5,607 nucleotides of DNA from Gaiella sp051003695 (GCA_051003695.1 JBPCLB010000143.1:1-5607), one strand, 5' to 3'. Counted from the first letter of the stretch, positions 1 to 5,508 are shown. Notes: a model not told the origin generated them from the sequence alone. Program-made: numbers and translations.

Positions 1-14
1 TTCCTTCGCTCTGG

Positions 15-38
15 GGCGCCCCGCTGGCGCGGGGCGCC
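15..38. terminator. GC-rich hairpin, possible terminator
   Basis: Positions 15-24 (GGCGCCCCGC) and 29-38 (GCGGGGCGCC) are perfect reverse complements around a 4-base loop (TGGC), giving a very stable 10-bp stem. It lies about 84 bp beyond the stop codon of the leftward tautomerase gene, so it could end that operon, or a rightward gene off the left edge, or both. Neither side has a T-run, so it is not a classical intrinsic terminator; U-less hairpins of this kind are common after genes in high-GC bacteria. The rest of 1-121 has no gene that I can support. Confidence 0.45.
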
Positions 39-102
39 TAGAAAATCCCCGCGAGTCTCACGCGACGTGAAATCGATTATCGGTTGACTGGCTCTTCCCA
101 GA

Positions 103-132
103 TGCAATCGTGTCCGAAGGGTCACGATTGCA
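103..132 (-). terminator. Hairpin overlapping the tautomerase stop codon
   Basis: TGCAATCGTG (103-112) and CACGATTGCA (123-132) are perfect 10-base inverted repeats around a 10-base loop. Read on the minus strand, the loop contains C-TTCG-G, the unusually stable cUUCGg tetraloop type. The hairpin covers the last codons and the TGA stop (122-124) of the tautomerase gene. No T-run follows in the direction of transcription. It could be an attenuating or 3'-end-stabilising structure, or part of a terminator together with the hairpin at 15-38. The structure is seen directly; the role is inferred. Confidence 0.45.
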
Positions 133-304
133 CCTCGCCGGCGATCCCCCAGTGCTTCGGGCTGACACCCGTGATCACGACCTGAATGTGGTCCTTCGAG
201 GCGCCGCTCGTCTCGGCGAGGGCATCGGTGAGCGCCGCGATCATCTTCGGCACGGACTCCTCCGTCACGCGCCGGTCGTACAGCTTGACCTCGATCAATG
301 GCAT
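122..304 (-). CDS. 4-oxalocrotonate tautomerase family protein (60 aa)
   Basis: This is a small enzyme of the 4-oxalocrotonate tautomerase (4-OT) superfamily. Members use an N-terminal proline, exposed after Met removal, as general base for keto-enol tautomerisation and usually assemble as hexamers. The protein begins Met-Pro-Leu-Ile-Glu-Val, so the catalytic Pro is in place, and 60 residues is a normal length. Counting Pro as residue 1, Arg11 is retained and His50-Trp51-Gly52 sits where 4-OT has His-Phe50-Gly. The position matching substrate-binding Arg39 of 4-OT is Gln40, after a one-residue insertion, so canonical 4-oxalocrotonate activity is doubtful. The start is fixed by the Pro requirement and by AAGGAGG (minus strand, 313-319), 8 bases upstream. 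That site lies inside the end of the E1 alpha gene, only 3 bp separate the two genes, and they are surely co-transcribed. The substrate is unknown. Confidence 0.88.
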   Translation of the reverse strand: MPLIEVKLYDRRVTEESVPKMIAALTDALAETSGASKDHIQVVITGVSPKHWGIAGEVQS

Positions 305-307
305 TGC

Positions 308-1357
308 TCAGCCCTCCTTGTCGGTGTGCGCGAAGTCTTGCACGTTGGTGGGGTCTCCAGACCCCACCGGCGCGGCCCACACGCCGTCCTCGAGCGTCGC
401 TGGGTCGGGTGCCGGGGAGGCTTCGGCTACGGCGAGCCCGTCGGCGATCTCGGCGGCCGCGTCCGCACTGAGTCCGGCGAGCTCATCCTCGGATAAGCCG
501 TCGAGCGCGAGCCGGGCCGCGAGCCGCTCGACCGGGTCGCGCTCCTCGAACACACGACGCAGCTCGTCCGGAACGTACCCCCCGTCGTCGTGCGCCGCGT
601 GACCGTGGATGCGGAGAGTGACCGCCTCGACGGCCTGCGGCCCGAGTCCCGCGCGGGCCCGCTCCACCGCTGTGCGGACGGCGTCGAACGTCGCGATCGC
701 GTCGGTGCCGTCGATCGTCTCGCACAGGATCGACCATCCGCCGAAGAGCCGCTCGGCGATCGTCGTGTTGACCATCTGCTGTGCGATCGGGGTCGAGTAG
801 GAGTACTGGTTGCGCTGGATCACGAACACGGCCGGCACCTGCCAGACACCCGCGAGGTTCAGTCCCTCGTGCGTGTCGCCGACCGAGAATGCGCCCTCCC
901 CGACGAACGTCAGCGCGACGCGCGGCTCATCTCGCCGCTTGAACGCGAGCGCGGCGCCGACCGTGACGGGAACGAGGTCGCCGAGCATCGAGACGAGCGG
1001 AAACACGCCGAGCGCCGGAACGCCGAAGTGCAGGTTCCCGTCTCGGCCTCTCGTCGGAGAGTCGCCGCGACCGAGGAAGTTGCGGAACGCGTCGGCGACC
1101 GGGACACCCTTGGCGAAGTGTGTCGCGAGCTCCCGGTTCAGCGGGCAGACGACGTCCTCGGCGTGTAGCGCGAGGCCGGCCCCGGCGGCCACCGCCTCCT
1201 GGCCGCGGCCGTCGTAGAACGAGCCTGCGATCCGTCCCTGGCGGTACAGCGCGAGCGCCCGTTCCTCGAAGAGCCGCTGCAGCAGGACGAGCCGGTACAG
1301 GGCTCGGCGCTCGTCGGCGCTCACCGAGCCGAGCTCGAGACAAGGCTCAGTAGGCAA
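308..1357 (-). CDS. Thiamine-diphosphate-dependent 2-oxoacid dehydrogenase, E1 alpha subunit
   Basis: Alpha subunit of a heterotetrameric E1 (pyruvate, branched-chain 2-oxoacid or acetoin dehydrogenase type). It binds thiamine diphosphate with E1 beta, decarboxylates a 2-oxoacid (or cleaves acetoin) and passes the acyl group to lipoyl-E2. Numbered from the TTG start (349 aa): the YRQGRIAGSFYDGRGQEA region at 38-55, GRDGNLHFG at 104-112, the thiamine-diphosphate motif starting GEG at 153-155 and ending RNQY at 182-185, and RIHGHAAHDDGGYVP at 249-263. The usual GDG is GEG here, so the Mg-binding Asp is Glu; the second Asn of the motif (Asn183) is kept and the first is Arg182. The start is uncertain. 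TTG at 1357 has GGAG 7 bases upstream and overlaps the E1 beta end by 11 bp. GTG at 1324 (338 aa) has no clear ribosome site but begins just where family similarity starts. E2 and E3 are absent from the window, and the substrate cannot be assigned. Confidence 0.9.
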   Translation of the reverse strand: MPTEPCLELGSVSADERRALYRLVLLQRLFEERALALYRQGRIAGSFYDGRGQEAVAAGAGLALHAEDVVCPLNRELATHFAKGVPVADAFRNFLGRGDSPTRGRDGNLHFGVPALGVFPLVSMLGDLVPVTVGAALAFKRRDEPRVALTFVGEGAFSVGDTHEGLNLAGVWQVPAVFVIQRNQYSYSTPIAQQMVNTTIAERLFGGWSILCETIDGTDAIATFDAVRTAVERARAGLGPQAVEAVTLRIHGHAAHDDGGYVPDELRRVFEERDPVERLAARLALDGLSEDELAGLSADAAAEIADGLAVAEASPAPDPATLEDGVWAAPVGSGDPTNVQDFAHTDKEG

Positions 1358-2357
1358 GGAGTCGCTCCAGCGCCTGCGCGGTCGAGTCGACCGAGGGCAT
1401 AAACGCGTCTTCCAGCTCCGGCGCAAACGGCACGGGCGTATCGGGCGGAGCGTGAAGCACCGGCGGTGCGTCGAGGTGCTCGAACGCCTTCTGCGCGACG
1501 AGCGAGAGGACGAGCCCGGCAGCCCCGGTCGAGCGGGCAGCCTCCTGCAGGACAAGCAACCGGGAGGTCTTCGCGATCGATTCGAGGACGGTCGCGCGAT
1601 CGAGCGGCCAGACCGTGCGCAGATCGACGATCTCGACGTCCACTCCAAGGCGCTCGACTGCACCGGTCGCAGTGGTGACACCCGAGCCGTAGGTGACGAT
1701 CGTCGCATCCGCGCCTTCGCGGACGATGCGAGCGCGGCCGATCGGCGTCCGGTGGCCCAGAGCCGGAGGCGGCGCCTTCAGCCGGCGATACAACGCCTTG
1801 TGCTCGAACACGAGCACGGGATCGGGATCGTCGATCGCAGCGCGTGTCAGCCCATAGGCGTCCTCGACCGAACCCGGGCACACGACCTTGAGACCGGGTT
1901 GTCCGACGAACCAGCCTTCGGGCGAGCCGGCGTGGAACGGCCCGCCGCGGACGCCCCCACCAGAGGGCATCCGGATCACGAGTGGGATCGCCTGACCACT
2001 CCGCCAGTGCGTCTTCGCGGCGACGGTCACGATCTGATCGAACGGCGTCGTCACGAAGTCCGCGAACTGGAGCTCGACCACGGGACGCTCGCCCATCCAC
2101 GCCGCCCCGATCGCCGCTCCGACGAAGCCCTCCTCGGAGATCGGCGTGTCGAGCACCCGATGCTCTCCGAACTCCTCGAGCAGCCCCTTGGTCGCCCCGA
2201 ACGCGCCGCCGAACGAACCGATGTCCTCGCCGAGCAGGAAGACGCGCTCGTCCTCGCGCAGGGCGTCGCGCAGAGCGGCGGTGATCGCTTCGAGGTACGT
2301 GATCTCGCCCGCCGGGGTCCGCCCTTCGTCCGTGTTTGCCAGGTGCCCCCGATCCAT
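1347..2357 (-). CDS. Thiamine-diphosphate-dependent 2-oxoacid dehydrogenase, E1 beta subunit
   Basis: Beta subunit (336 aa) that forms the alpha2-beta2 E1 decarboxylase with the next gene. Family hallmarks run in order: ITYLEAITAALRDAL at 19-33, VFLLGEDIGSFGGAFGATKGL at 39-59, DTPISEEGFVGAAIGAA at 70-86 (Glu75 is the conserved cofactor-activating Glu), FADFVTTPFDQIV at 98-110, and GPFHAGSPEGWF at 139-150, with His142 at the conserved active-site His. The C-terminal transketolase-type domain (about 205-336) includes VTYGSG at 221-226 and VEIVDLRTVWPLD at 241-253. Length is typical, and the protein looks complete and cytoplasmic. The ATG at 2357 has no obvious Shine-Dalgarno site; no other ATG or GTG in frame suits the family N-terminus. 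It is first in the minus-strand operon, and its stop overlaps the proposed E1 alpha start. Beta before alpha is the reverse of the usual order. Pyruvate, branched-chain 2-oxoacid and acetoin types cannot be separated here. Confidence 0.93.
   Translation of the reverse strand: MDRGHLANTDEGRTPAGEITYLEAITAALRDALREDERVFLLGEDIGSFGGAFGATKGLLEEFGEHRVLDTPISEEGFVGAAIGAAWMGERPVVELQFADFVTTPFDQIVTVAAKTHWRSGQAIPLVIRMPSGGGVRGGPFHAGSPEGWFVGQPGLKVVCPGSVEDAYGLTRAAIDDPDPVLVFEHKALYRRLKAPPPALGHRTPIGRARIVREGADATIVTYGSGVTTATGAVERLGVDVEIVDLRTVWPLDRATVLESIAKTSRLLVLQEAARSTGAAGLVLSLVAQKAFEHLDAPPVLHAPPDTPVPFAPELEDAFMPSVDSTAQALERLLAY
1365..1368 (-). promoter_or_regulatory. Ribosome binding site supporting the E1 alpha TTG start
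   Basis: GGAG on the minus strand lies 7 bases upstream of TTG at 1357-1355, inside the last codons of E1 beta. The alternative GTG at 1324-1322 is preceded only by GAGCTCGGCTCG, with no good Shine-Dalgarno match. The other internal operon genes here (tautomerase, isochorismatase-like) have strong sites, which favours TTG. However, GGAG also arises simply from the Leu-Glu-Arg codons of E1 beta. Confidence 0.4.
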
Positions 2358-2465
2358 GCCGGAGGTCTACCCGTAGCTCGTCACTGCCCGCGCTCGTTCG
2401 TGATCGATTCTCGATTCGTTCGCTGTAGAGTCGCGCCGACGACGCAGTCACGAAAGGAGAACGCC
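2358..2465. promoter_or_regulatory. Divergent intergenic control region with direct repeats
   Basis: These 108 bp separate the E1-tautomerase operon (leftward) from the SMP-30/hydrolase operon (rightward), so they should hold both promoters. TCGTTCG occurs at 2394-2400 and again at 2416-2422, a 22-bp period or about two helical turns. Between and overlapping them is a tandem heptamer, TCGATTC at 2404-2410 and 2411-2417, which also makes a short inverted repeat ATCGA-TTC-TCGAT at 2403-2415. TAGAGT at 2426-2431 is a possible rightward -10 element (4 of 6 matches to TATAAT), but I see no good -35. AAAGGAG at 2453-2459 is the ribosome site for the GTG at 2466. No THI-box (CTGAGA) is seen on either strand. 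A regulator site is inferred. Confidence 0.5.
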
Positions 2466-3386
2466 GTGTCGGGTATCGACGCGAAGTCGGACGCGATCTA
2501 CGAGCTCGTCGAGAAGGCGTCAGCGGTCGAGCAACTTGCGACTGGATTCACCTTCACCGAGGGGCCGATCTGGCATCCCGGGGAGCAGGTCTTGTACTTC
2601 TCGGACATGCCCGCGGACATCCGGCGCAAGGTCACCCTCGACGGCAAGGTGACCGAGGTCAGGAACCCGTCGTTCAAGTGCAACGGCATGACGCTGGACG
2701 CCGATCACAACCTGCTCGTGTGCGAGCACGTCACGAGCTCGCTCGTCCGCGAGCGACCGGATGGCGTGCGCGAGACGCTCGCGTTCCACTGGCAGGGCAA
2801 GTACCTGAACAGCCCCAACGACGTGACCGTGCGCTCGGACGGGACGATCTACTTCTCCGACCCGTGGTACGGCCGGTTCCCGGGATTCGGGATCGAGCGC
2901 GAGCGGGAGCTCGGCTGGCAGGGCGTCTTCCGCATCCCGCCGGGTGGCGGTCAGGAGGAGCTCGAGCTCGCGGTCGCCGAGGACGAGTTCGAGATGCCGA
3001 ACGGCGTCTGCTTCTCGCCCGACGAATCGCTGCTGTACGTGAACGACACGCCACGCGCGTACATCAAGGTCTTCGACGTCGCCGCGGACGGGACGCTCGC
3101 GAACGGCCGCATGTTCTTCGCAGGCGTCGGCAGCGGTGTGATCGAGGAGGGCATCCCCGACGGGATGAAGTGTGACGAGCGCGGGAACATCTGGGTCACC
3201 GGGCCTGGCGGCGTGTGGGTGATCTCGCCCGAGGGTGAGCACCTCGGCACGATCCTCGTGCCCGAGAACACCGGTAACCACACCTGGGGCGGGCCGGACT
3301 GGCACACGCTGTTCATCCCGTCCAGCACGTCCGTCTACACGATCCGCACGATGGTCGGCCCGCGCCGCGAGCCGTATATGCGGTAG
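2466..3386 (+). CDS. SMP-30/gluconolactonase/LRE family protein
   Basis: This 306-residue protein is predicted to be a six-bladed beta-propeller, metal-dependent hydrolase that typically opens sugar or other lactones. Family motifs are FTFTEGPIWHP at 28-38 (Glu32), NSPNDVTVRSDGTIYFSDPWYG at 115-136, MPNGVCFSPDESLLYVNDT at 177-195 (Asn179) and GIPDGMKCDERGNIWVTGPGGV at 229-250 (Asp232). Glu32, Asn179 and Asp232 match the metal ligands known in SMP-30 and gluconolactonases, and Asn115/Asn118 the substrate-side Asn pair. No signal peptide is seen, so it is likely cytoplasmic. The GTG start is chosen because AAAGGAG (2453-2459) sits 6 bases upstream; the frame stays open much further upstream only as a shadow of E1 beta. 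It is the first gene of a two-gene unit, with the isochorismatase-like gene 8 bp downstream. The lactone substrate is not defined, and some relatives act on other esters. Confidence 0.93.
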   Translation: MSGIDAKSDAIYELVEKASAVEQLATGFTFTEGPIWHPGEQVLYFSDMPADIRRKVTLDGKVTEVRNPSFKCNGMTLDADHNLLVCEHVTSSLVRERPDGVRETLAFHWQGKYLNSPNDVTVRSDGTIYFSDPWYGRFPGFGIERERELGWQGVFRIPPGGGQEELELAVAEDEFEMPNGVCFSPDESLLYVNDTPRAYIKVFDVAADGTLANGRMFFAGVGSGVIEEGIPDGMKCDERGNIWVTGPGGVWVISPEGEHLGTILVPENTGNHTWGGPDWHTLFIPSSTSVYTIRTMVGPRREPYMR

Positions 3387-3390
3387 GAGG
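3385..3390 (+). promoter_or_regulatory. Ribosome binding site overlapping the SMP-30 stop codon
   Basis: AGGAGG at 3385-3390 overlaps the TAG stop (3384-3386) of the SMP-30 gene and lies 4 bases before ATG 3395; the match continues as GGAG at 3389-3392. The overlap implies translational coupling between the two genes. Confidence 0.7.
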
Positions 3391-3394
3391 AGAG

Positions 3395-4009
3395 ATGCCC
3401 GATTACAGCCTCGATGCGGGCCGCTGCGCCCTCATCGTCCAGGATCTGCAGAACGACGTGATCAGCGACGGCGGCGCGTTCGCCGAGTCCGGATCACCGG
3501 GGCACGCGAAGGAGCAGAACGTCGTCGAGAACGTCAAGGAGCTCGCGGCGTTCTGCCGCGACAAGGGGATCCCCGTGATCCACGTCTGGTACATCGTCGA
3601 GGACGGGGCGCCGGGACTGAAGCTCAATGCGCCACTCTTCAACGGCGTCAAGGACACGGGCGCGCTCGTCCGAGGCTCCTGGGGGGCGGCGCCCGCCGAA
3701 GGCCTGGAGGCGCACGAAGGGGACCACGTCGTCGAGAAGATGCGTATGTCGGCTTGGCAGGGCACCCGGCTCGAGAATCTGCTCGCGGGTCTCGGCCGCG
3801 ACACGATCGTCATCACCGGCGCCTGGACAAACATGTCGATCGAGCACACGTCCCGTACCGGCGCAGACAAGGGCTACGAGATCGTCGTACCCGAGGACGG
3901 CTGCTCGACGATGAACGCGGAGTGGCACAACGCCTCGATCAACTTCGCGCTCCAGAATGTCGCCACGGTGACGACCTGCGCCGACGTCAAGGCCGCGCTC
4001 GGCGGGTAG
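3395..4009 (+). CDS. Isochorismatase-like (cysteine hydrolase family) protein lacking the catalytic Cys
   Basis: An alpha/beta protein of the isochorismatase-like hydrolase superfamily (204 aa, normal length). The family includes nicotinamidases, N-carbamoylsarcosine amidases and vinyl-ether-cleaving isochorismatases. Visible motifs are CALIVQDLQNDV at 11-22 with catalytic Asp17, HVVEKMRMSAW at 111-121 with catalytic Lys115, and TGAWTNMSIEHTSRTGADKG at 141-160. In this last motif the nucleophile position, normally Cys (TNxCVE), is Ser148, encoded by a clear TCG codon. The Asp-Lys-Cys triad is therefore Asp-Lys-Ser. Cys11, Cys54, Cys170 and Cys195 are elsewhere and do not obviously replace it. 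True isochorismatases of the PhzD type also lack the Cys because their reaction needs no thiol nucleophile, so an active non-amidase is plausible. No signal peptide is seen. It is co-transcribed with the SMP-30 gene. Its substrate is unknown and I give no gene symbol. Confidence 0.9.
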   Translation: MPDYSLDAGRCALIVQDLQNDVISDGGAFAESGSPGHAKEQNVVENVKELAAFCRDKGIPVIHVWYIVEDGAPGLKLNAPLFNGVKDTGALVRGSWGAAPAEGLEAHEGDHVVEKMRMSAWQGTRLENLLAGLGRDTIVITGAWTNMSIEHTSRTGADKGYEIVVPEDGCSTMNAEWHNASINFALQNVATVTTCADVKAALGG

Positions 4010-4019
4010 ACCGGCGAAC

Positions 4020-4038
4020 TTGCAACAGACTGTTGCAA
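4020..4038. promoter_or_regulatory. Perfect 19-bp palindrome, probable operator
   Basis: TTGCAACAGACTGTTGCAA is a perfect inverted repeat with 9-base arms around a single central A. Beyond two unpaired bases on each side, GCGA (4014-4017) and TCGC (4041-4044) extend the dyad to 31 bp. It lies in the 42-bp gap between the hydrolase and the alcohol dehydrogenase, ending 13 bp before the dehydrogenase ATG. A dimeric repressor (MarR, TetR or GntR type) bound here would cover the expected promoter. As RNA it could fold into a 7-bp stem with a 5-base loop, but no T-run follows, so it is a poor terminator. The binding protein is unknown and no regulator gene is recognised in the window. Confidence 0.7.
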
Positions 4039-4051
4039 ACTCGCTGCGCGG

Positions 4052-5146
4052 ATGAAGACGCGCGCCGCACTCTTCCATGCCGTCGGTGAGCCGCTGGAGG
4101 TCGTCGAGCTCGACCTCGACGAGCCCGGGCCTACCGACGTCGTGGTGCGGATGGCCGCGGTGGGCATCTGCGGCACCGACCTTCACCAGGTGAAGGGCGA
4201 GTTCCGGCGGCCGACGCCGATGGTGCTCGGTCACGAGGGCGCAGGCGTGGTCGAGGAGGTCGGGCGGGACGTGACCGCCGTGCGGCCAGGCGACGAGGTC
4301 GTGCTCTCGTGGGCGCCCTCGTGCGGTAGCTGCGTCGGCTGCCGGCGGGGACGGCCCGCGACCTGCAAGCTGCTGAATGCGGCGATCCCGAACGGGACCT
4401 TGCCCGACGGGACGACGGGGATGTCGTATCGCGGTGAGACCGTGTACCGGGGCACCGCGACCGGCTGCCTCGCCGAGCGCGTGGTCGTTTCCGAGCAGGT
4501 GGCGCTTCCACTGGGAGCGGCGATTCCGCTCGACCAGGCTGCGCTGCTCGGTTGCGCGGCGCTGACCGGGGTCGGGGCGGTGCTCTACGCGGCGCGCCTC
4601 GAGGCCGGCGCGTCGGTGCTCGTGCTCGGCGCGGGCGGCGTGGGGCAGTTCGTGGTCCAGGGCGCGCGCCTCGCGAGAGCGTCCGAGATCGTGGTTGTCG
4701 ACCCGGTCGAGGCCCGCCGCGCGCAGGCGTTGCGACTCGGCGCGACGCACGCGCTCGAGCCCGAGCTGCTCCGCCCCCGGCTGCAGGAGCTCCTGCCCGA
4801 CGGCGTCGACGTCGCGTTCGACGCGGTCGGCGACCCGAAGACGACGGAGACCGCGCTGCGCGCGACGCGCGACGGTGGCCTCGCGGTGATCGTCGGGCTC
4901 CCCGCAGCGGGTCTCCGGCTGGACATCGACCCGTTCGAGCTGATCCGCAAGGAGAAGCGGCTCACCGGGACGCTCTACGGATCGGAGGATCCCGCGGTGT
5001 CGCTGCCGGCGATGCTCGAGCTCGTCCGCGACGGCCGCCTCGAGCTGGCGTCTCTCGTCGGCCCGTCGTTCTCGCTGGACGACGTGAACGATGCCGTCGC
5101 CGCGAGTCTCGCCGGTGAGGCGGGGCGAGTGCTCGTCCGGCCATAA
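4052..5146 (+). CDS. Zinc-dependent alcohol dehydrogenase (medium-chain dehydrogenase/reductase family)
   Basis: A 364-residue medium-chain dehydrogenase that oxidises an alcohol, or reduces the matching aldehyde or ketone, with a nicotinamide cofactor. The catalytic domain has VGICGTDLHQVKGEF at 37-51 with zinc ligand Cys40, LGHEGAGVVEEVG at 59-71 with His61 and Glu62, and Cys168 in GCAALTGVGAV. The structural zinc lobe has Cys91, Cys94, Cys97 and Cys105 in the classic spacing. The Rossmann domain shows VLGAGGVGQ at 191-199 and an acidic residue, Asp217 in IVVVD, after the second strand, which points to NAD+ rather than NADP+. GCAALTG and the overall layout resemble class III/AdhC-like enzymes, but the substrate is not determined. 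Length and termini look complete. The ATG has no clear Shine-Dalgarno site, but MKTRAALFHAVGEPLEV is a typical family N-terminus. The palindrome just upstream suggests its own repressor-controlled promoter. It converges with the cupin gene 11 bp away. Confidence 0.95.
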   Translation: MKTRAALFHAVGEPLEVVELDLDEPGPTDVVVRMAAVGICGTDLHQVKGEFRRPTPMVLGHEGAGVVEEVGRDVTAVRPGDEVVLSWAPSCGSCVGCRRGRPATCKLLNAAIPNGTLPDGTTGMSYRGETVYRGTATGCLAERVVVSEQVALPLGAAIPLDQAALLGCAALTGVGAVLYAARLEAGASVLVLGAGGVGQFVVQGARLARASEIVVVDPVEARRAQALRLGATHALEPELLRPRLQELLPDGVDVAFDAVGDPKTTETALRATRDGGLAVIVGLPAAGLRLDIDPFELIRKEKRLTGTLYGSEDPAVSLPAMLELVRDGRLELASLVGPSFSLDDVNDAVAASLAGEAGRVLVRP

Positions 5147-5157
5147 CCGAGACCGAC

Positions 5158-5508
5158 CTACGTCGCTTGGTTCCAGCGCTGCCGATAGTCCTCGCGCACC
5201 GGCTGGAACACGTCGAGCACCAGAGCCCCTTCCGGCCCGCAGTACGCGGAATGCTCGACGCCACCCGGGAGGACATAGCCCTCCATCGGCCCGAGCTCGT
5301 GCGCCTCGCCGGCGACGACGAGCGCCTGCATGCCGCGCAAGACGATCCCGAGTTGCTCGTGCGGGTGACTGTGGGCGGCAACCGTCGCGCCTGGCGCGAA
5401 CTCGATCACGTTCAGCATCGCACCGGTGCCGAACAACGGTCGACCGCTGACTCCCTCCGCGAGTACGAACGGAGAGACGTCGTCGAATCTGACGAACTGC
5501 GGCTCCAT
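5158..5508 (-). CDS. Small single-domain cupin, KdgF-like
   Basis: A 116-residue single-domain cupin (double-stranded beta-barrel). Cupin motif 1 is at 40-59: Gly40, His46, His48, then Gln52 where the usual ligand is Glu, then Gly59. Motif 2 is PGGVEH at 81-86 with His86. His46, His48, Gln52 and His86 would bind a divalent metal. AAHSHPHEQLGIVLRG and the ending LDVFQPVREDYRQRW resemble KdgF-type cupins, which convert unsaturated uronates from pectin or alginate to linear ketouronates; many relatives have no assigned role. No signal peptide or extra domain is seen. The ATG at 5508 has no clear Shine-Dalgarno site. The gene is convergent with the alcohol dehydrogenase and divergent from the gene at 5545. 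Cupin assignment is firm; KdgF function is tentative. Confidence 0.88.
   Translation of the reverse strand: MEPQFVRFDDVSPFVLAEGVSGRPLFGTGAMLNVIEFAPGATVAAHSHPHEQLGIVLRGMQALVVAGEAHELGPMEGYVLPGGVEHSAYCGPEGALVLDVFQPVREDYRQRWNQAT

Noticed and set aside
71..78. AATCGATT 8-bp palindrome.
   Set aside because: It is short, isolated and not extended by flanking symmetry, so it is likely chance.
84..112. TTGACT at 84-89 as a rightward -35 element.
   Set aside because: There is no -10 at suitable spacing (ATCGTG only), and transcription would run antisense into the tautomerase with no rightward gene to serve.
1358..1708. Upstream ATG extension of E1 alpha to 466 residues.
   Set aside because: The extension lies in another frame of the E1 beta coding region and is low-complexity Arg/Ser/Pro. 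Family similarity begins only after the TTG/GTG starts.
1321..2451. A second long minus-strand frame (376 codons) overlapping E1 beta.
   Set aside because: It is out of frame with the clear E1 beta motifs and has a shadow-type composition.
1452..2465. Upstream extension of the SMP-30 frame, giving a 644-residue protein.
   Set aside because: The extra part is antisense to E1 beta and has no domain signal. The GTG at 2466 has a strong ribosome site and begins the family-like region.
2358..2465. A thiamine-diphosphate riboswitch upstream of E1 beta.
   Set aside because: No CTGAGA THI-box core is found in the 108-bp leader region, which is also short for a riboswitch plus promoter.
4020..4038. 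The palindrome as an intrinsic terminator for the SMP-30/hydrolase unit.
   Set aside because: The stem is A/T-rich in its outer part and no T-run follows. Near-zero spacing of the perfect dyad fits a protein-binding site better.
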